Source of the DNA: Gemmatimonadales bacterium
Lineage (GTDB): Bacteria > Gemmatimonadota > Gemmatimonadetes > Gemmatimonadales > GWC2-71-9
Assembly (NCBI GenBank): GCA_041390145.1
Contig: JAWKQM010000006.1
Span: forward strand, 186,001 to 250,000
Direction of reading: 5' to 3'
DNA length: 64,000 nt
This document shows positions 26,561-35,087 of the stretch, one piece after another. A program made the position numbers and the translations under genes. Under the pieces are notes generated by a model that saw only the letters and a list, made by a program, of their open reading frames with translations, made no database searches and was not told the DNA's origin. How positions within the stretch are numbered: the stretch's first letter is position 1; each line of letters begins with the position of its first letter.

Positions 26561-27993
26561 TGACCTGGGAGACCGTGATCGGCCTCGAGGTTCACGTCCA
26601 GCAGAGTACCCGCACCAAGATGTTCTGTGGCTGCGTCGCTTCGTTTGGTGATCCGCCCAACACGAACGTCTGCCCCACCTGCCTCGGTCTTCCCGGCGCG
26701 TTACCGGTGCCGAATGCCGAGGCCATCCGGCTGGCCGTGCGAGGCGCGCTGGCGCTCGGCGGCACGATTCACCATCAGAGCGTCTTTGCCCGGAAGAACT
26801 ATTTCTATCCCGACCTGCCGAAGGGTTACCAGGTCTCCCAGTTCGACAAGCCGCTTTCCACCGGCGGCGCGGTGTGGTTCGAGTCCCCGGAGCGGGGGCG
26901 GATCGCCTGCTCGATTACGCGGTTGCACATCGAGGAGGACGCCGGCAAGTCGCTGCACGACCGGTATCCCGGTCACACCGCGGTGGATCTCAACCGGGCG
27001 GGTACGCCGCTGGCCGAGATCGTGAGCGGTCCCGACCTCCGCTCGCCGGCCGAGGCGCGCGCCTACCTGGTGGCGCTGAAGCAGATCCTGGTCTACGCCG
27101 GGGTGAGCGACTGCAGCATGGAGAAGGGGACGCTACGGGTCGACGCCAACCTCTCCATCCGTCCGGCAGGACAGCAGGCGCTCGGCACCAAGACCGAGGT
27201 CAAGAACATGAACAGCTTCGCCAACGTCGAGCGGGCGCTGACCGCTGAGTATGAGCGGCAGGTGGGATTGATCGAGTCGGGGGGACGGGTGGAGCAGGTG
27301 TCGCTGCTGTTCAACGCGGCAAACGGCACGGTCCGTCCGACACGCTCGAAAGAAGACAGCCACGACTACCGGTACTTCCCCGATCCCGACCTTCCGCCGC
27401 TGGTGTTGACGGAGGCCTTCATCGAGGAGCAGCGCCAGGCGCTGCCGGAACTGCCCGAGGCCCGGCGTGCACGATTCGAGCAGGAGTACGGCCTGTCGGC
27501 GTATCACGCGCAGGAGCTCACCGGCGAGCGCGCCGTGGCCGACTATTTCGAGGAGACGGTCAAGGCGGGAGCGGACGCCAAGGCTGTGGTCGGGTGGGTG
27601 CTGGGGGACGCGATGGCGGCCTACAATACCGACGGGCGATTCCGGGTGTCACCTGCGCAGCTGGCGGAACTCGTCGGAGCGATTGGTGGTGGTGTCCTGA
27701 GCCAGCAGGGGGCAAAGCAGGTCTTTGCCCATGTGCTGCAGGCCGAGCCCGGGAACTACACGATCAAGGGACTTGCCGCAGAACTTGGCCTCGTTCAGGT
27801 CCAGGACACCGGCGCGCTCGAGGGGTGGGTCGATGAAGTGCTGGCCGCACACCCCGACGAGGTGACCCGCTTCCGCGGCGGCGAGGCCAAGCTGATCGGG
27901 TTCTTTGTGGGGCAGGTGATGAAGAAGAGCAAGGGGAAGGCCGATCCCAAGGGCGTCGCCCCGATCCTGCAGAAGAAACTCAACGGGGGCTGA
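26560..27993 (+). CDS. gatB: Asp/Glu-tRNA amidotransferase subunit GatB
   Basis: The kinase subunit (477 residues) activates the mischarged tRNA and docks it. It has the N-terminal GLEVHVQ, the metal-site region HLEEDAGK-like (HIEEDAGKS), LDVDL-like DLNRAG and the C-terminal YqeY-like tail domain (about residues 330-477) with KGKADPKGV. It shares one base with the gatA stop. A small 6-bp hairpin overlaps its stop and that of the convergent gene at 28008. Confidence 0.96.
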   Translation: MTWETVIGLEVHVQQSTRTKMFCGCVASFGDPPNTNVCPTCLGLPGALPVPNAEAIRLAVRGALALGGTIHHQSVFARKNYFYPDLPKGYQVSQFDKPLSTGGAVWFESPERGRIACSITRLHIEEDAGKSLHDRYPGHTAVDLNRAGTPLAEIVSGPDLRSPAEARAYLVALKQILVYAGVSDCSMEKGTLRVDANLSIRPAGQQALGTKTEVKNMNSFANVERALTAEYERQVGLIESGGRVEQVSLLFNAANGTVRPTRSKEDSHDYRYFPDPDLPPLVLTEAFIEEQRQALPELPEARRARFEQEYGLSAYHAQELTGERAVADYFEETVKAGADAKAVVGWVLGDAMAAYNTDGRFRVSPAQLAELVGAIGGGVLSQQGAKQVFAHVLQAEPGNYTIKGLAAELGLVQVQDTGALEGWVDEVLAAHPDEVTRFRGGEAKLIGFFVGQVMKKSKGKADPKGVAPILQKKLNGG

Positions 27994-28007
27994 GCACTCC
28001 TTCCGGC

Positions 28008-28664
28008 TCAGTCCTCGGCCTTCGGGTCTTCATCCGATGACCCGTCGCCCTCCAGCAACTCCTCGAGCAGCCGGTCCACCACCTCGGAGACCGGTCCCGT
28101 GAGCACCGTGAGCAGCACGTCGCGGGCTTCCTCCGCGAGGTCGTCGGGGTGTTTCCGGTCCCGCGAGAGGCGCACGATGTTGCCGAGGTAGACCGGCACG
28201 GCGGCGCCGTCCTCGAGGCTCGGCGTCTCGCCCTCGGGACGGGACGGCTGCTCGGTTTCCAGTTCGAACGACGGCGCGGGCACGCTGGCACGCCACGGCT
28301 CGCTGTCCTCCTCCTCGCCTTCCTCCGACTCCTCGGTCTCGTCGGACAGGGGAAAGCGCTCCGCGGGCAGGAGGGCGAGGAGGCGGCACTGCAGCCCCGG
28401 CGCGTCTTCGTAGGCCACCAGGCCAAGATGGACGGGCTCATCGAAGAGATGGAATTCACGCAACTCGTCGAGCGCTTCGGTCGGTGCCACCCGTCGCCCG
28501 ACCAGCCGCTCCCCGATGAAGGTGCCGAGACAGACCGAGCCTTCGGGGGTCCGCTCGTCGTCCACCGGCTCGACGCGCACCAGGACCGGCGCGCTGGTGG
28601 CGACCAGCACGCTCGGACGGCCCTCGCCGTCTCCTTCGGGAAGCCCGAGATCGTCAGGCCGCAT
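28008..28664 (-). CDS. Conserved hypothetical acidic protein
   Basis: I do not recognise this 218-residue protein. It is predicted soluble, has two beta-rich blocks (residues about 17-60 and 75-115) with TFIGERLVGRRVAP and EFHLFDEPVHLGLVAYED, a strongly acidic Ser/Glu linker (about 118-165) and a helical C-terminus with LLEELLEGDG. ATG 28664 is chosen for GGAG 6 nt before it; ATG 28676 is another option. It overlaps the phospholipase-like gene by 11 nt and closes that operon. Confidence 0.65.
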   Translation of the reverse strand: MRPDDLGLPEGDGEGRPSVLVATSAPVLVRVEPVDDERTPEGSVCLGTFIGERLVGRRVAPTEALDELREFHLFDEPVHLGLVAYEDAPGLQCRLLALLPAERFPLSDETEESEEGEEEDSEPWRASVPAPSFELETEQPSRPEGETPSLEDGAAVPVYLGNIVRLSRDRKHPDDLAEEARDVLLTVLTGPVSEVVDRLLEELLEGDGSSDEDPKAED

Positions 28665-29604
28665 CGAACTCTCCATCGGTCCCGACCTGCCAGGGGCGCG
28701 AGGTGGACAGCTTTCGCCAGTAGGTGAGGTCCGCCTTGCGGGGGAGGCCGAAGTCTCGCTCGGCGAGCTTGTGCACCCGCATCGTGTCGGCGGCGCCACC
28801 GCTCTCTTTCACTTCCCGGCGGAGCGACTGCGCGGCACGGAGCGGTTCCGCCCCGGCCGGGTCGAGGCGCCGGGCGAGCGGCCGGTCATCCCCCAGCATT
28901 TCCATCACGAATTCATACGAGAGCGCCATGTGCTGCTCGACGTCTTCCTCGGGGAGGTCCCAGCGGCTGTGGTTGCGGGCCATCCGGAACGCCCGTTGCC
29001 AGCTGCGGGTCTCCACCAGGTGCACCATGCCGCGGAAGAGGCGGCGGTTGGTCCGCACGCTGAAGATCGTGGGGGAGATGATCTGGTCGAGGTGCGCGTC
29101 CGCCGGGGTGTGGTCGAGTTGGATGACTTCCTTGGCCGTGCTCGCGTACCCCTCGCCGAGGTGGGTCTCGAACCGGGCCTCCCAGTAGGCATGGCCGAGC
29201 CCGGAGCGCGAACTCGTGACGGCCAGCTGGCGGGGGACAAAGTAGTTGTGGGCGACGGTGTCGGCGGCCAGGTGCGCGAGGTAGCCGAGCCCGAACGCTC
29301 GCAGGGCATCGGTCGGGGCAAGGTCGTGGATTTCCTGCCCGACGTGCCAGTGGTGGCAGTGCCGGCTGACCGGCGCGAAGTTCTTTGCGATGCTGCTGTC
29401 CGCCGCGATGTTGCCGTACAGGAAATCGAAGGGAAACGCCCGGATGAGGTCGGCAACCGTCGGGGGGAGGAGGTGGCCGCTGGCCAGGACGTTCTGCGCG
29501 AGGTAGATGTGGGTTCCTGGACTCCAGGCGTGCAGGGCGTCCGGTGCGGCGGCCAGCGCGAGGCCGACCACCGCCAGCGCAACGGCGACCCGGGCGACGG
29601 TCAT
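28654..29604 (-). CDS. Secreted zinc-dependent phospholipase C-like protein
   Basis: A 316-residue exported protein with a signal peptide (residues 1-26). It shows the zinc-dependent phospholipase C pattern: W27 as the likely mature N-terminus followed by SPGTHIYLA, FLYGNIAADSSI, HCHHWHVGQEIHD and HLAADTVAHNYFVP, which supply His and Asp ligands for three metal ions. The substrate is unknown; related proteins hydrolyse phosphatidylcholine or act on other phosphoesters. It overlaps its neighbours by 4 and 11 nt in a three-gene operon. Confidence 0.78.
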   Translation of the reverse strand: MTVARVAVALAVVGLALAAAPDALHAWSPGTHIYLAQNVLASGHLLPPTVADLIRAFPFDFLYGNIAADSSIAKNFAPVSRHCHHWHVGQEIHDLAPTDALRAFGLGYLAHLAADTVAHNYFVPRQLAVTSSRSGLGHAYWEARFETHLGEGYASTAKEVIQLDHTPADAHLDQIISPTIFSVRTNRRLFRGMVHLVETRSWQRAFRMARNHSRWDLPEEDVEQHMALSYEFVMEMLGDDRPLARRLDPAGAEPLRAAQSLRREVKESGGAADTMRVHKLAERDFGLPRKADLTYWRKLSTSRPWQVGTDGEFDAA

Positions 29605-30077
29605 CGCCGCCGCCTGCGCCGCAACACCTTTGCGATGATGCCCGTGCTCAGGCGAGCGGTGCGCAGCGCGCTCGCGAAGCGCAGCGCCGTGTCTTCGACT
29701 TCCTCGTGCACGACCTCGTAGAGCGCGTCGAGGTCGGCCGCCCGTTCCGTGAATCGATCGATGCCATGATCGAGTCGCGTGCGGAACCGCCGGCTGGTTT
29801 CGACGTAGGCCTCGCCTTCCTCACGGACCAGGGACACGATCGACTCGCCCTGCTCGGCGACCCGCCTGGCGCCCTCCAGCATGCCGGCCAGGTCCTGGCG
29901 CAGGCCGCTGAGGTTGTCCGACATGGCGTCGATGCGCTTTTCGAGGGAGATGGCCGCGATGGCCGCGGCCGCGAACACCACCACCCACGCGAGCGCCATG
30001 ATGGCGACCGAGATTGCGATGGTCGGACCGACCCAGCCCGGCATGGGCGGCGAAGCGCCCTGAAGCAGCAGGAGCAT
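29601..30077 (-). CDS. DUF948-like membrane-anchored coiled-coil protein
   Basis: A 158-residue protein with a single N-terminal helix (about residues 15-42) followed by a long amphipathic region (SLEKRIDAMSDNLSGLRQDL and onwards) likely to form a coiled coil, and an Arg-rich end (RRRRRR). This is the layout of DUF948-type proteins, whose role is unclear. ATG 30077 or GTG 30083 may start it. It is the first gene of the operon and lies divergent from murA. Confidence 0.65.
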   Translation of the reverse strand: MLLLLQGASPPMPGWVGPTIAISVAIMALAWVVVFAAAAIAAISLEKRIDAMSDNLSGLRQDLAGMLEGARRVAEQGESIVSLVREEGEAYVETSRRFRTRLDHGIDRFTERAADLDALYEVVHEEVEDTALRFASALRTARLSTGIIAKVLRRRRRR

Positions 30078-30163
30078 GTTCACGCTCGAAGTATGGCCTC
30101 CTCGGCGGCCATTCGGAATCCCTTGCGCTTGACGGCCCCCGGCACACCGGGCGAGGTTTGGCC

Positions 30164-31447
30164 ATGCCCCCACGCTACCTCGTCCGCGGCGGTTCGACCC
30201 TCCGCGGCACTCTGCGCCCTGCCGGCAACAAGAACGCCGCGCTTCCCGCCATCGCCGCCGCCGTCCTCGCCGAGGGACCGGTCGAACTCGACAACATGCC
30301 GCGGATCCGCGACGTGGAGACGATGCTCGCCATCCTCGCCGAAATGGGGGCGGGGGTGGAGTGGATCGAGACGAATCACGTCCGGATCGACCCCCGCAGC
30401 ATCGAGAACAAGCCGCTGGACCCGCGCCTCTGCGCCCGGATTCGCGCCTCGATCCTCCTGGCCGGCCCGCTGCTGGCGCGGTTCGGGCGGGTGACGCTCC
30501 CGCCGCCGGGGGGCGACGTGATCGGGCGGCGCCGTGTGGACACCCATTTCCTCGCCCTCGAGGCGCTGGGAGCGGAGGTGCAGCTCGGCGACAACTACGA
30601 GCTGTTCGGCAAGGCGCTCAAGGGCGCCGACATCTTCCTCGACGAGCCCAGTGTCACTGGCACCGAGAACGCCCTGATGGCCGCCGTGAAGGCGCAGGGC
30701 CGCACGGTCCTCCGCAACGCCGCCTCCGAACCACACGTGCAGGACCTCGCGCGGCTCCTCGTGGCGATGGGGGCGCACATCGAGGGAATCGGCTCGAACA
30801 CCTACGTGATCGAGGGGGGGCATCCGCTGCACGGCGCCTCCTACACGATCGGGCCCGACCACATCGAGATCGGGAGCTTCATCGGCCTCGCGGCCGTCAC
30901 CAACAGCACCCTGACCATCGACGGGGTGCGCGGCGACGACCTGCGGGGCACCCTCCTTGGCTTCGAACGGCTCGGCATCCGGCCGCGGCTCGACGGACAG
31001 AGGCTCATCATTGACGCCGACCAGGAGCGCCGGATCCGTCCCGACCTCGGCGGCCACGTGCCCAAGCTCGAGGACGGGCCCTGGCCGGCCTTTCCCGCCG
31101 ACACGATGTCCATCGCGCTGGTGGCGGCCACGCAGTGTGAGGGGCTGCTGCTGGTGTTCGAAAAGATGTTCGAGTCGCGGATGTTCTTCGTGGACAAGCT
31201 GATCGGGATGGGCGCCCGGATCGTGCTCTGCGACCCCCACCGCGCGGTGGTGGCGGGGCCGGTCAAGCTGCGGGGCAGCACCGTCGAGTCGCCGGACATC
31301 CGGGCGGGCATGGCCATGCTCATCGCGGCGCTGGCGGCGGAGGGGACGACCCATCTGCACAATGTGGGGCAGATTGAGCGGGGGTACGAGCGGATCGACG
31401 AGCGGCTGCGCGCCCTGGGCGCCGACATCGAACGGTTCGAGGAGTAG
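30164..31447 (+). CDS. murA: UDP-N-acetylglucosamine 1-carboxyvinyltransferase MurA
   Basis: The first committed step of peptidoglycan synthesis: enolpyruvate transfer from PEP to UDP-GlcNAc. The 427-residue protein has the N-terminal GNKNAALP with its essential Lys, the RASILLAGPLLARFG helix and the C-terminal GMAMLIAALAAEGTT. The active-site loop reads PGGDVIG, with Asp118 where most bacteria have the Cys that fosfomycin alkylates. In other bacteria this change gives an active, fosfomycin-resistant enzyme. GAGG lies 8 nt before ATG 30164. A hairpin directly overlaps the stop. Confidence 0.96.
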   Translation: MPPRYLVRGGSTLRGTLRPAGNKNAALPAIAAAVLAEGPVELDNMPRIRDVETMLAILAEMGAGVEWIETNHVRIDPRSIENKPLDPRLCARIRASILLAGPLLARFGRVTLPPPGGDVIGRRRVDTHFLALEALGAEVQLGDNYELFGKALKGADIFLDEPSVTGTENALMAAVKAQGRTVLRNAASEPHVQDLARLLVAMGAHIEGIGSNTYVIEGGHPLHGASYTIGPDHIEIGSFIGLAAVTNSTLTIDGVRGDDLRGTLLGFERLGIRPRLDGQRLIIDADQERRIRPDLGGHVPKLEDGPWPAFPADTMSIALVAATQCEGLLLVFEKMFESRMFFVDKLIGMGARIVLCDPHRAVVAGPVKLRGSTVESPDIRAGMAMLIAALAAEGTTHLHNVGQIERGYERIDERLRALGADIERFEE

Positions 31448-31468
31448 GGGCGCGCGCTCGCGCGCCCC
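31447..31468. terminator. Hairpin after murA
   Basis: Stem 31447-31455 with 31460-31468 (GGGGCGCGC with GCGCGCCCC), loop GCTC. It starts at the last base of the murA stop and lies between convergent genes. It has no T-tract, like the hairpin at 9791, whose arms are the same. Confidence 0.55.
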
Positions 31469-31483
31469 GTCCCTCCCGATATC

Positions 31484-32248
31484 CTAGAACTTGTAGCTGA
31501 AGCCGATCACCGGACCGTAGTTCGTCACGTTGTAGAGGAAGTAGTCTGCCTCTCCCTTGGTGCCAGTCGCGTAGTCGGCGTTGATGGCCCGATAGCCGAG
31601 TGAGGCGGACCAGCCCTTGCCGAAGCCGTAGTTCAGGTATCCCGCGCCCTGCCAGGTGTTGTTGGTCCCGCCGATGCCAAACCCACCAATGTCTCCGCGG
31701 CCGATCACGGTGAGGTGCGACCCGACCGGCAGCATGATGCGCGCGCCGATGAGGGGGGCAAACCAGCTCTCGGTCGAGCTCTTGGTGCTGACGTTCGGCA
31801 GGTTCACATCCGGCACGATTTCGGTCTCGATGACGGGCACCCGGATGCCGATCAGGGCGTCCATCCACGGCGTGACGCGATACCCGCCGTCCGCCTCCAT
31901 GAGCCACTGCTTCAGCTTGACCTCGGCGATGGTGGCGCCAGTATTCGGCGTGGCGACGTCGGAGCCGAGTTTCATGTAGATGAAGTCGAGGCCGGTCACG
32001 AAGGTCTGCCCGCGACCCATGTAGTTGAACATGGCGCCCATCTTCAGGTTGTCCCAGATGTCGCTGAAGGGCACATCCACGCTGGCTTCCACGGGGCCCA
32101 CACCGGCCGTCCCGGACATGTTGGCGCCCCAGCCATAGAGCGTCACGGTATTTTCCCACTTCGCGTCCTGCGCGTGCAGGCTGCCGAGCACGCCGAGGGC
32201 AAGGACCGCTGCCAGGCAGGCACTGCGAACCAAAGTTGTGCGCAACAT
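31484..32248 (-). CDS. Outer-membrane beta-barrel protein
   Basis: A 254-residue exported protein. ATG 32248 has GGAG 9 nt upstream and is followed by a signal peptide ending SLHAQ. The mature part has alternating strands rich in Gly, Tyr and Trp and closes with VIGFSYKF, a C-terminal Phe as required for recognition by the Bam complex. It resembles outer-membrane proteins of the DUF481/OmpW kind, but no specific family is claimed. It is convergent with murA. Confidence 0.82.
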   Translation of the reverse strand: MLRTTLVRSACLAAVLALGVLGSLHAQDAKWENTVTLYGWGANMSGTAGVGPVEASVDVPFSDIWDNLKMGAMFNYMGRGQTFVTGLDFIYMKLGSDVATPNTGATIAEVKLKQWLMEADGGYRVTPWMDALIGIRVPVIETEIVPDVNLPNVSTKSSTESWFAPLIGARIMLPVGSHLTVIGRGDIGGFGIGGTNNTWQGAGYLNYGFGKGWSASLGYRAINADYATGTKGEADYFLYNVTNYGPVIGFSYKF

Positions 32249-32379
32249 CGTGTTGTCTCCGATGGGAGTAAGCCTTGCGGGCTGCATGAGGAAGCCCCGC
32301 CGGGAGCAATAATCACCGGGATGCTTGCCCGGCGCAATCGCCCCGGCCACACCTTACACACTGCAACCGGATCGCCGCC

Positions 32380-33153
32380 GTGACCGATGTCGCACCCGTC
32401 ACCGAAGTCGTGCTTCCGCGCACGCCAGTGCCACGGATGGAACTGCCCGGCTGGAGGGAGCGGTTCGGGGTCATGGCCGGGATCACCACTCGGGGGAGCG
32501 AGGCGGAGCCATTTGATCTCGGGCTGGCCAGCCACCAGCCAATCGAAAAGGTCCTGGGGCAATGGGCCGCCTTCCGGACCGCCGAACCGGGATTCCCGCT
32601 GGTGACCCTGGGCCGGCAGGTGCATGGCACCGAGGTTGTCTGGCACGAAGGGGGGCGCGGGTGGCTGCTTCTCGACGGCGTGGATGGCCACGCCACGGAC
32701 GCCCGGGGCATCCTGTTGACCGTGACCGTCGCCGACTGTACGCCGGTGTACCTTCTCGATTCGGCAACGGGCGCCATGGCGCTGCTCCATGCCGGCTGGC
32801 GGGGGGCCAGCGGACGGATACTGGAGCGGGGAATCCGCCTGCTGCAGGGCCGGGTTGGTACCGCGTCACAAGATATTGTAATGCATTGTGGCGTAGCTAT
32901 TTGTGGTGCCTGCTATGAAGTAGGTTCTGAGGTGTTTGACGCGTTTGGTCTGCCGGTTCCCGCCGGGGGCAAGGGGCCGCTCGATGTGCGGGCCCAGCTG
33001 GTGCGTCAGGCGGAGGAACTCGGGGTCGGGGAGATCAGCGTTTCCACTCACTGCAGCGGGCACGATCAGGCCCTCTTCCACAGTCACCGCCGCTCGCTGG
33101 GTGCGGACGGCCGGATGATCGCGTATCTCGGCCGCCCGCTCGCAAGTCCCTGA
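32380..33153 (+). CDS. pgeF: Peptidoglycan editing factor PgeF (YfiH, multicopper-oxidase-like)
   Basis: A 257-residue member of the DUF152/laccase-domain family; family members correct misincorporated amino acids in peptidoglycan precursors or act on purine nucleosides. Family motifs are QVHGTEVV, VADCTPVYL, HAGWRGASG and CGACYEVG. The start is GTG 32380. Codons 163-190 (32866-32949), around the conserved Cys motif, have mostly A or T in third position, unlike everything around them. The nusA promoter begins 6 nt after the stop. Confidence 0.88.
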   Translation: MTDVAPVTEVVLPRTPVPRMELPGWRERFGVMAGITTRGSEAEPFDLGLASHQPIEKVLGQWAAFRTAEPGFPLVTLGRQVHGTEVVWHEGGRGWLLLDGVDGHATDARGILLTVTVADCTPVYLLDSATGAMALLHAGWRGASGRILERGIRLLQGRVGTASQDIVMHCGVAICGACYEVGSEVFDAFGLPVPAGGKGPLDVRAQLVRQAEELGVGEISVSTHCSGHDQALFHSHRRSLGADGRMIAYLGRPLASP

Positions 33154-33158
33154 GGTGA

Positions 33159-33187
33159 TTGACGCCCCGGCGTTTGCGGGGTATCTT
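33159..33187 (+). promoter_or_regulatory. Promoter of the nusA operon
   Basis: TTGACG (33159-33164), a 17-nt spacer and TATCTT (33182-33187) form a strong sigma-70-like promoter. The start is expected at about 33193-33195, giving a leader of about 250 nt before nusA. An intrinsic terminator lies in the first 60 nt of that leader. Confidence 0.78.
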
Positions 33188-33194
33188 TTGATGC

Positions 33195-33255
33195 TGTGGG
33201 GGCCGCCAGTCCGGGGCCGGCTGTTGATGTGGGGGAGTTCCCCCACATTTTTTTT
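33195..33255 (+). terminator. Leader attenuator or terminator upstream of nusA
   Basis: An 8-bp stem, TGTGGGGG (33228-33235) with CCCCCACA (33240-33247), loop AGTT, is followed by eight Ts (33248-33255). The 5' arm is duplicated exactly at 33195-33202, right at the predicted transcription start, so the 3' arm can pair with either copy. It may attenuate the nusA operon or end pgeF transcripts. Confidence 0.75.
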
Positions 33256-33400
33256 CACCCCGCGACGCGACTTCCGACCCCATACCCGATGCTGACACCA
33301 GCCGGGCCCGGGTGCCGGTTTCCGTCCGCCGGACGATTCGTCGTCCCGCGGGGGAGCCGGGCGGGTGCGGCCGCAATTGTGTGTATACGAGATGCGTACT

Positions 33401-33432
33401 CCCCGATGGACGGGGCTGACCGGTGACACCGG
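33401..33432 (+). promoter_or_regulatory. Two short hairpins next to the nusA ribosome-binding site
   Basis: CCCCG/CGGGG (stem around 33401-33415) and CCGGT/ACCGG (around 33420-33432) lie just before GGAG and the nusA ATG at 33445. The second ends a few bases from the Shine-Dalgarno, so it could affect translation. No ligand or protein site is recognised. Confidence 0.35.
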
Positions 33433-33444
33433 CATGGAGTAACG

Positions 33445-34773
33445 ATGGCAACCTCGACTGAAATGCTCGCTGCGTTCCGCGAACTGTCCACCACCAAGCA
33501 GCTCGACCGCGCGGAACTGCTCGATCTCCTGCACGACGGCATCCAGGCCGCGCTGGTCCGCAAGTACGGGCCGACGGTGCGGTTCGAGCTCGCCGTGGAT
33601 GAACTGAAGGGGGGCCTGACGGTCACCCGGCTTCGGCAGGTGGTGGAGGTGGTGGAAGACCCGGCCAGCCAGGTGTCAGTGGAGGAGGCCCGGTTCGAGG
33701 ACCCGGAGTTCGAGCCCGGCGACATGCTGGAAGAGGACATCCCCTTCGCGGCGTTCGGCCGGCTGGCGGTGCAGGCCGCCAAGCAGCGGATCATCCAGCG
33801 GGTGCGCGAGGGTGAGCGGGCCCGGATCCGCGACGAATTCGAGGACAAGGTCGGCGAGCTGCTCAGCGGCGAAATCCAGCAGATCGAGCGCGGCAAGCTG
33901 GTCATCATGCTCAACAAGTTCCGCGAGGCGGAGGCGATCATCCCCTACCGCGAGCAGAACCACCGCGAGCACTTCCACCAGGGCGACACCATCCGCGCGG
34001 TGCTCAAGCGGCTGGAGGAGACGCCGAAGGGTCCGCGATTGATCCTGAGCCGCGCGGACGGGCTGTTCGTCAAGGCGCTCTTCAAGCTCGAGGTCCCGGA
34101 AATCCAGCAGGGCATCATTGAGATCCGCGCCATCGCGCGTGAGGTCGGCAGCCGGACCAAGGTCGCCGTCATTTCCCGTGACGACGCCATCGACGCCGTC
34201 GGCGCCTGCGTCGGCCTGAAGGGCTCGCGCGTCCAGGCGGTGGTCAATGAACTGAGCGGCGAGCGGATTGACATCGTCCCGTGGTCGCCCGATCCGGAGC
34301 GCTTCGCCAAGCAGGCGCTGGCCCCGGCGCGCGTGGCCCGCGTCATCGCCGATCCCGCCTCGAAGACGATCAACGCCGTGGTCGACGAGGACCAGCTCTC
34401 GCTGGCCATCGGGCGCAACGGGCAGAACGTGCGCCTCGCCTCCGAACTGACCGGGTGGAAGATCGACCTCTACTCGAGCCGTGAGTGGCTGGAGCGCGGC
34501 GGCGAGAGCCCGCTCTTCGCCCCGCTGCCGCCCGAGGAGGAAATCGCGCTGCAGGTGCCGCTGGCGGAGCTCGAGGGGCTGGCACCGGAACTCGTCGGCC
34601 TGCTGGCCAACGCTGGCTTCACGATGCTCAACGACGTGCTCGATCTCGAGCGCGACGACTTTCTCCGCGTGCCCGGCATGACGCCGGAAGCGGCGGATCA
34701 GCTGGTTGGCTTCCTGACCGAGCTCACGACGGACGAGAGCGAGGCAGGGGAGGACGCGGCGCCCTCCGCGTGA
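33445..34773 (+). CDS. nusA: Transcription termination/antitermination factor NusA
   Basis: NusA binds RNA polymerase and stabilises pausing, termination and antitermination. The 442-residue protein has the N-terminal polymerase-binding domain (1-125), S1 (about 130-200, with SGEIQQIERGKLVI), two KH domains (GACVGLKGSRVQAV and LAIGRNGQNVRLA with their GxxG loops) and a C-terminal helix-hairpin-helix segment (about 385-430). GGAG lies 6 nt before the ATG. rimP, usually next to nusA, is absent here. NusA is known to autoregulate in E. coli. Confidence 0.97.
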   Translation: MATSTEMLAAFRELSTTKQLDRAELLDLLHDGIQAALVRKYGPTVRFELAVDELKGGLTVTRLRQVVEVVEDPASQVSVEEARFEDPEFEPGDMLEEDIPFAAFGRLAVQAAKQRIIQRVREGERARIRDEFEDKVGELLSGEIQQIERGKLVIMLNKFREAEAIIPYREQNHREHFHQGDTIRAVLKRLEETPKGPRLILSRADGLFVKALFKLEVPEIQQGIIEIRAIAREVGSRTKVAVISRDDAIDAVGACVGLKGSRVQAVVNELSGERIDIVPWSPDPERFAKQALAPARVARVIADPASKTINAVVDEDQLSLAIGRNGQNVRLASELTGWKIDLYSSREWLERGGESPLFAPLPPEEEIALQVPLAELEGLAPELVGLLANAGFTMLNDVLDLERDDFLRVPGMTPEAADQLVGFLTELTTDESEAGEDAAPSA

Positions 34774-35087
34774 GTGGTGGCGTGCTCGGCCTGCTGGGCC
34801 TCGGCCTGCGGGCGGGGCACGTCGTGATCGGGGTCGACGGCGTCAGGCGGTCGATCCAGTCGGGGCAGGTGAAGTGCGTGGTGGTCGCATCAGACGCGAG
34901 CCCGCGCGCCGTGGACAAGGTGATTCGGCTGGCCGAGGCGCAGGGTGTCCCCCTGGTGCCGGGGCCGGCGGCCGATCTGATAGGCAGGCAGTTGGGACGG
35001 CCCCCTGTGATGGTGGCCGGAGTGCGGGACCGCGCGTTGGCCGAAGGTTTGGGCCGCCTGGCGCGGGAAGTCCCTGAGGAGGATTGA
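34770..35087 (+). CDS. L7Ae/L30e-like RNA-binding protein (YlxQ type)
   Basis: A 105-residue protein starting at GTG 34770, overlapping the nusA stop by 4 nt. It begins VLGLLGLGLRAGHVVIG and contains VKCVVVASDASPRAVDKV, which match the kink-turn-binding L7Ae family; YlxQ occupies the same place in Bacillus between nusA and infB. It likely binds structured RNA or assembles with ribosomes. The usual ylxR gene between nusA and ylxQ is missing. Confidence 0.82.
   Translation: MSGGVLGLLGLGLRAGHVVIGVDGVRRSIQSGQVKCVVVASDASPRAVDKVIRLAEAQGVPLVPGPAADLIGRQLGRPPVMVAGVRDRALAEGLGRLAREVPEED

Noticed and set aside
27990..28011. A 6-bp inverted repeat at the gatB stop as a terminator
   Set aside because: Short stem with a 10-nt loop and no T-tract; too weak to list as a terminator.
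33361..33410. A second nusA promoter with TATACG at 33384
   Set aside because: No -35 match at 16-18 nt and no extended -10; only an AT-rich spot.
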